A program made the position numbers and the translations under genes. Under the pieces are notes generated by a model. That model was not told where the DNA came from. It did not search any database and was given only the letters and a program-made list of their open reading frames with translations. Positions 15,431 to 18,574 of a stretch of 18,574 bases of DNA are shown here, one piece after another. Every line of letters begins with the position of its first letter. Position 1 is the stretch's first letter. This DNA is from Chloroflexota bacterium (GTDB lineage: Bacteria > Chloroflexota > Ktedonobacteria > Ktedonobacterales > Ktedonobacteraceae), in contig DAHVFL010000026.1 in assembly GCA_027316975.1 (NCBI GenBank), forward strand, positions 1 through 18,574. The letters are read 5' to 3'.

Positions 15431-16285
15431 ATGTTAGATCAACTTGAACAGAATATGCCCTCCGGCTCCCCCAACGACGCAAACCATAGTCAGCAGACTA
15501 ACTATGTTGTCCGTCTCCCCGCCTTCGAGGGGCCGCTTGATCTGCTTTTGCACCTGATTGAAAAGCGCCAGATGGAAATTACCACCATCTCCCTGCTGGC
15601 CGTCACCGATCAGTATCTGGACTACCTGCGCAGCTGGCAAGATGAGCAGATGCCACTGGCAAACATGGCCGCCTTCATCTCCATCGCCTCCCGCCTGCTC
15701 TACATCAAATCGCAAAGCCTGCTGCCGCACGCCTCCAAAGAAGAACTTGCGGGTGAAATGGAAAGCGCGGCAGTCATGGCCGAGGAACTGCGCGCCCACC
15801 TGCTCGAATACAAACTGGCGAAAGAGATCGCCCAATACCTGCGCCATCGCGAAGAGGCAGGTCTGCAAACCCACGCCCGTTCCGGCCTGCTGGCTGGCAT
15901 CGAAACACAGCTTACCTGGTCGCCACCCACCCTCATCGGCTTAGAGGTGAACATGCTGGCCCAGGCCTTCCAGCGCATCCTGGCGCTACGAGCGCGCGAC
16001 GAAGCCGCCAACGCCGCGTTTCTCCCGCTTGCCCGCTTGCGCGTCAGCGAACGCATCACAGAAATCGTAAGCATCCTGCGCCTGCGCCCCCACCTCTCGC
16101 TCGCGGAACTCCTCGAAAACGAAACATCCCGCCTCGTCATCATCGTCACCTTCCTGGCTGTCCTTGAACTATGGAAGCACACCCGCATCACCGTCACCCA
16201 GAACAGCCTCTTCAGCTCCATCCTGCTAGAACGTGGCGAACGCTGGGAAGAGAACGACCAGATACCCGTTGAGGATGAGTATTAA
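15431..16285 (+). CDS. scpA: Segregation and condensation protein A
   Basis: From ATG 15431 the protein has 284 residues, normal for ScpA, the kleisin that links the SMC head domains in the bacterial condensin. The signature FEGPLDLLLHLIEKRQMEI starts near residue 33, followed by ISLLAVTDQYLDYL and FISIASRLLYIKSQSLLP. The C-terminal winged helix ends with VTFLAVLELWKHTRITVTQ, a typical ScpA end. The same frame is open further upstream, but ATG 15431 lies 2 bp after the HD stop with GAGG (15417-15420) ten bases before it, and matches the family N-terminus. It is the last gene of the operon beginning at 13256. scpB usually follows scpA, but here the next region is a repeat and the grpE promoter. 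Confidence 0.95.
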   Translation: MLDQLEQNMPSGSPNDANHSQQTNYVVRLPAFEGPLDLLLHLIEKRQMEITTISLLAVTDQYLDYLRSWQDEQMPLANMAAFISIASRLLYIKSQSLLPHASKEELAGEMESAAVMAEELRAHLLEYKLAKEIAQYLRHREEAGLQTHARSGLLAGIETQLTWSPPTLIGLEVNMLAQAFQRILALRARDEAANAAFLPLARLRVSERITEIVSILRLRPHLSLAELLENETSRLVIIVTFLAVLELWKHTRITVTQNSLFSSILLERGERWEENDQIPVEDEY

Positions 16286-16308
16286 AGCAAGAAGCAGTAT
16301 GAACCGTA

Positions 16309-16454
16309 TTCAGACATGTGGAGAGAAGGCTTCCCGTGAGCGAACTTGAGAAGTGTCCTGCCTGTCATCCTGAGCGCAGCGAAGGGTCTTGGTGTCCAGA
16401 GAGCCAGATCCTTCGCTGCGCTCAGGATGACAGGCACTATCTCGCATGTCTGAA
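16309..16454. repeat. Family A palindromic element with outer inverted ends (copy 3)
   Basis: The inner hairpin has 28-bp arms at 16362-16389 and 16406-16433 (one mismatch, 16-nt loop). Outer arms TTCAGACATG (16309-16318) and its complement at 16445-16454 bracket it. The outer right arm matches the flank of copy 1 (95-103), so an element of about 145 bp with inverted ends is repeated. No coding sequence or target-site duplication is visible. It separates scpA from the grpE promoter and may end the scpA transcript. Confidence 0.75.
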
Positions 16455-16468
16455 CCATATTTCTCGAA

Positions 16469-16489
16469 CTTGACAGCCTTTGACTCAAT
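16469..16489. promoter_or_regulatory. HAIR-like operator for HspR
   Basis: CTTGACA-N7-ACTCAAT has the same 7-7-7 layout as the HAIR consensus CTTGAGT-N7-ACTCAAG and matches 11 of its 14 fixed bases. It overlaps the -35 box and spacer of the grpE promoter. The operon it precedes ends with an hspR gene. Confidence 0.75.
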
Positions 16490-16498
16490 GTTTATACT
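16470..16498 (+). promoter_or_regulatory. Sigma70-like promoter of grpE-dnaJ-hspR
   Basis: A consensus -35 TTGACA (16470-16475) and a near-consensus -10 TATACT (16493-16498) are 17 bp apart. The transcript would start near 16505, leaving a leader of about 60 nt before grpE. Binding of HspR over the -35 box would explain repression without stress. Confidence 0.8.
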
Positions 16499-16567
16499 AA
16501 AGGCACAATAAAATCCGCATCATACCAGTGCGCATAGATGATGATAGACAAGGAGTGAGACAACCCG

Positions 16568-17128
16568 ATGGAAGAATCCAGAGAAAACCAGGAGAACCAG
16601 CAAGATCAGGAAACAGAGGAAACCCCGGCTGTTTCTGAGAGCACCCTCCTGCAGGAACTCGAAAAGCAGCTTGCCCAGGCACGGCAAGAAACGTCTGAGT
16701 TCAAAGATAAATTTCTGCGCGAACGCGCCGACATGGACAATTTCCGCAAACGTCAGGAGCGCAACGCCCAGGAGCGCGTCCAACGCGAGAAAAAAGCCCT
16801 CATCCTCAACATATTAGGCGTCATGGATAACGTCGAACGCGCCCTCACCTACCAGGAGACCATGGACCGCCAGGCATTGCAGCAGACGCTCCGTATGCTC
16901 ATGTGGCAGATGAACGAGGTCATGAAAGGCGAAGGACTCACACCCATTACCACCGTGGGCGAAAAGCTCAACCCCTACGAACATGAAGCCATCGAACTTG
17001 TTGAAAACAGCGATCAGCCGGAAGACACCATCGTAGAAGAGGTCCTTAAAGGCTATAAAATAGGCAATGAAACATTGCGCGCCGCCCGCGTCAAGGTCAG
17101 CGCAGGCAATTCAGACCCGCAGAAGTAA
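16568..17128 (+). CDS. grpE: Nucleotide exchange factor GrpE
   Basis: The protein has 186 residues, normal for GrpE, the dimeric cytoplasmic factor that releases ADP from DnaK. An acidic Gln/Glu-rich N-terminus (1-25) leads into the long dimer helix with LLQELEKQLAQARQE and FLRERADMDNFRKRQERNAQ. The C-terminal beta domain shows the GrpE signature: GEKLNPYEHEAIELVENS, then DTIVEEVLKGYKIGNETLRA, AARVKVS. AAGGAG lies at 16550-16555, 12 nt from ATG 16568, a little far but with no better in-frame start. It is the first gene of the heat-shock operon, 32 bp before dnaJ. Confidence 0.96.
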   Translation: MEESRENQENQQDQETEETPAVSESTLLQELEKQLAQARQETSEFKDKFLRERADMDNFRKRQERNAQERVQREKKALILNILGVMDNVERALTYQETMDRQALQQTLRMLMWQMNEVMKGEGLTPITTVGEKLNPYEHEAIELVENSDQPEDTIVEEVLKGYKIGNETLRAARVKVSAGNSDPQK

Positions 17129-17160
17129 CCACACGTTGTGCCGCGCAGAGAGGGCAGCAA

Positions 17161-18153
17161 ATGGACTATAAAGATTATTATAAAGTACTCGGCGTCTCTA
17201 AAACTGCCAGCGTCGATGACATCAAGAAAGCTTTTCGCAAGCTGGCCCGCAAGTATCACCCGGATGTCAACCCCGGCGACAAAAAAGCCGAAGAGAAGTT
17301 CAAGGAAATCAACGAAGCCTATGAAGTCCTCTCCGACGCCGAGAAGCGCCGCAAATATGACACCCTCGGCCCCAACTGGCAAGAGCAATTTGGATATCAC
17401 ACACCAGGCAGGCGCGCTTCCGGTTCTCCAGGCCCCGCTCCCGTCTTCGATTCCAACTTCTCGGAATTTTTCGAAACGCTTTTCGGTCGCTCGAGTGCGG
17501 GCGCGGGCGGTATGCGAGCGCGTGAAGACCCCCGGCGGCGCGCAGGCGACAACATCGAACAACCCGTCGAAGTCACCCTCCAGGAAGCCTACACCGGGGG
17601 CGCGCGCACCTACAACATCCAGGCTACCGAAACCTGCGCCTTCTGTCGCGGCACCGGCGAAGTCGGCGGCAAAACCTGCGCCAACTGTAACGGCCAGGGG
17701 CAACTGGCCCGTAACAAACGCATCCAGGTCAAAATACCACCGGGCGTCGAGAGCGGCTCGCGTATCCGCGTTGCCGGCGAGGGCCAACCCGGCACAGGCG
17801 GCGGCCCGCGTGGCGACCTGTACCTGGTCATCACCGTCAAGCCCGACCCGCTCTATGAACGCAAGGGCGACGACCTCTCCCTTGACTTCGAAGTCGATCT
17901 TCTCACCGCCATGCTTGGAGGAGAAGCCCAGGTACTCCTACCCGACGCACGTAAACTCGTACTCACCATCCCGCCCGAAACCCAGAACGGGCGCGTCTTC
18001 CGCCTCGCCGGCAAAGGGATGCCTCGCCTGCGCGGTGAAGGCAGCGGCAACCTCTTCGCCCGCGTCAAAGTCATGCTGCCCATGCAACTGACTGAAGAGG
18101 AACGCGACCTGTTTCAACAACTCGCCCGCATACGCGGCGCATCGTTTGTGTAA
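17161..18153 (+). CDS. dnaJ: DnaJ-type co-chaperone with a shortened zinc finger
   Basis: The protein has 330 residues, shorter than classical DnaJ (about 375). Residues 5-68 are a canonical J domain with HPD at 33-35. A linker with some Gly and Phe (85-118, including NFSEFFETLFGR) follows. The substrate domain begins NIEQPVEVTLQEAYTGGART. The zinc region has only two CxxC motifs, C159-x-x-C162 and C173-x-x-C176, instead of the four CxxCxGxG repeats that bind two zincs in DnaJ, so at most one zinc centre is possible. The C-terminal domain with VKIPPGVESGSRIRVAGEG and PDPLYERKGDDLSL is intact. It is intermediate between DnaJ and CbpA/class B proteins. It is cotranscribed with grpE and hspR; the partner dnaK is not in the window. 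Confidence 0.93.
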   Translation: MDYKDYYKVLGVSKTASVDDIKKAFRKLARKYHPDVNPGDKKAEEKFKEINEAYEVLSDAEKRRKYDTLGPNWQEQFGYHTPGRRASGSPGPAPVFDSNFSEFFETLFGRSSAGAGGMRAREDPRRRAGDNIEQPVEVTLQEAYTGGARTYNIQATETCAFCRGTGEVGGKTCANCNGQGQLARNKRIQVKIPPGVESGSRIRVAGEGQPGTGGGPRGDLYLVITVKPDPLYERKGDDLSLDFEVDLLTAMLGGEAQVLLPDARKLVLTIPPETQNGRVFRLAGKGMPRLRGEGSGNLFARVKVMLPMQLTEEERDLFQQLARIRGASFV

Positions 18154-18178
18154 TTTCACACGAAAGGAGTTCGACATC

Positions 18179-18538
18179 ATGGACGAGAAAGACGGCGCGT
18201 GGTATGTCATCAGTATCGCAGCCATCAAAGCCGACGTGCATGAGCAAACACTGCGCCATTATGAACGCCTCGGCTTAATCTCCCCTGCCCGCAAAGGCAA
18301 CAGCCCCCACAGCCCGCGCCTCTATTCCGACCGTGACATCGAGCGCGTCACCCATATCCGCCGGCTCATGCGCGACCTCGGCGTCAACCTCGCCGGCGTT
18401 GAAGCCATCCTGCACATGAAAGACCGCATGGAACACATGCAACAAGAACTTCAACAAGAACTCCAGCGTATGCAAGACCAACACCTGCTCGAAACACGCC
18501 GTCTCAAAGACATCATCGAACGCCTCCAACACCCATAG
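18179..18538 (+). CDS. hspR: Heat-shock repressor HspR (MerR family)
   Basis: From ATG 18179 the protein has 119 residues. Residues 8-75 form the MerR-type DNA-binding domain with HspR-specific sequence: YVISIAAIKADVHEQTLRHYERLGLISPAR, then RLYSDRDIERVTHIRRLMRDLGVNLAGVEAIL (residues run with key motifs HEQTLRHYE and VNLAGVE). A Gln/Glu/Met-rich coiled coil (about 78-117) follows for dimerisation. HspR in Actinobacteria binds HAIR sites and uses DnaK as co-repressor. AAAGGAG (18163-18169) lies 9 nt before the ATG, which excludes the longer TTG-started frame. The gene follows dnaJ by 25 bp, and a HAIR-like site sits at the operon promoter, so a negative feedback loop is likely. No terminator is visible before the window ends. 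Confidence 0.93.
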   Translation: MDEKDGAWYVISIAAIKADVHEQTLRHYERLGLISPARKGNSPHSPRLYSDRDIERVTHIRRLMRDLGVNLAGVEAILHMKDRMEHMQQELQQELQRMQDQHLLETRRLKDIIERLQHP

Positions 18539-18574
18539 CCCCGCTCCAACATGTTCGAGGGCAGAACGTATAGG

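Overview
The window looks like a chromosomal segment of a Chloroflexota bacterium, most likely of the Ktedonobacteria type. This is an inference from gene content (grpE-dnaJ-hspR cluster with a HAIR-like operator, ScpA, an M50 protease next to scpA, a zinc-ribbon/BACON-like surface protein) and from two families of large palindromic intergenic repeats; no rRNA or marker comparison was possible. There is no sign of phage, plasmid, transposase, CRISPR, tRNA or rRNA. Fifteen protein genes are supported, all apparently intact.

Layout. (1) 1-3170: a universal stress protein with an extra C-terminal domain (+) converges on a DUF255/YyaL-type thioredoxin-domain protein (-). The two share one perfect 34-bp-arm hairpin that contains both stop codons. 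(2) 3171-6072: a TetR-type repressor, an ABC ATPase and an ABC-2 permease form one operon. Its promoter carries a clear -35/-10 pair overlapped by an array of TGGTCAT half-sites, so it reads as a self-repressed exporter cassette. (3) 6073-8529: an AlkA-like DNA glycosylase, then a J-domain/WD40-type beta-propeller fusion preceded by two 20-bp direct repeats. (4) 8641-10404: a family 2 glycosyltransferase and a D-2-hydroxyacid dehydrogenase, 21 bp apart. (5) 10414-12711 (-): a membrane-anchored protein with an N-terminal zinc ribbon and about four extracytoplasmic BACON/Ig-like repeats. (6) 12712-13255: a gene-free stretch of 544 bp dominated by nested palindromic repeats. (7) 13256-16285: a tight operon of an MBL-fold hydrolase, an M50 site-2-type protease, an HD-domain protein and ScpA; scpB is not in the window. 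(8) 16286-18538: a repeat element, then a sigma70-like promoter with a HAIR-like operator, and grpE-dnaJ-hspR. The last gene probably encodes the repressor of the operon. dnaK is not in this cluster, and the DnaJ has only half of the usual zinc-finger cysteines.

The strongest regulatory readings are the HspR/HAIR feedback loop at 16469-18538 and the TetR operator array at 3473-3526. The least standard proteins are the J-domain/propeller fusion, the stress-protein/putative winged-helix fusion and the zinc-ribbon/BACON membrane protein. I saw no clearly new defence or mobile system.
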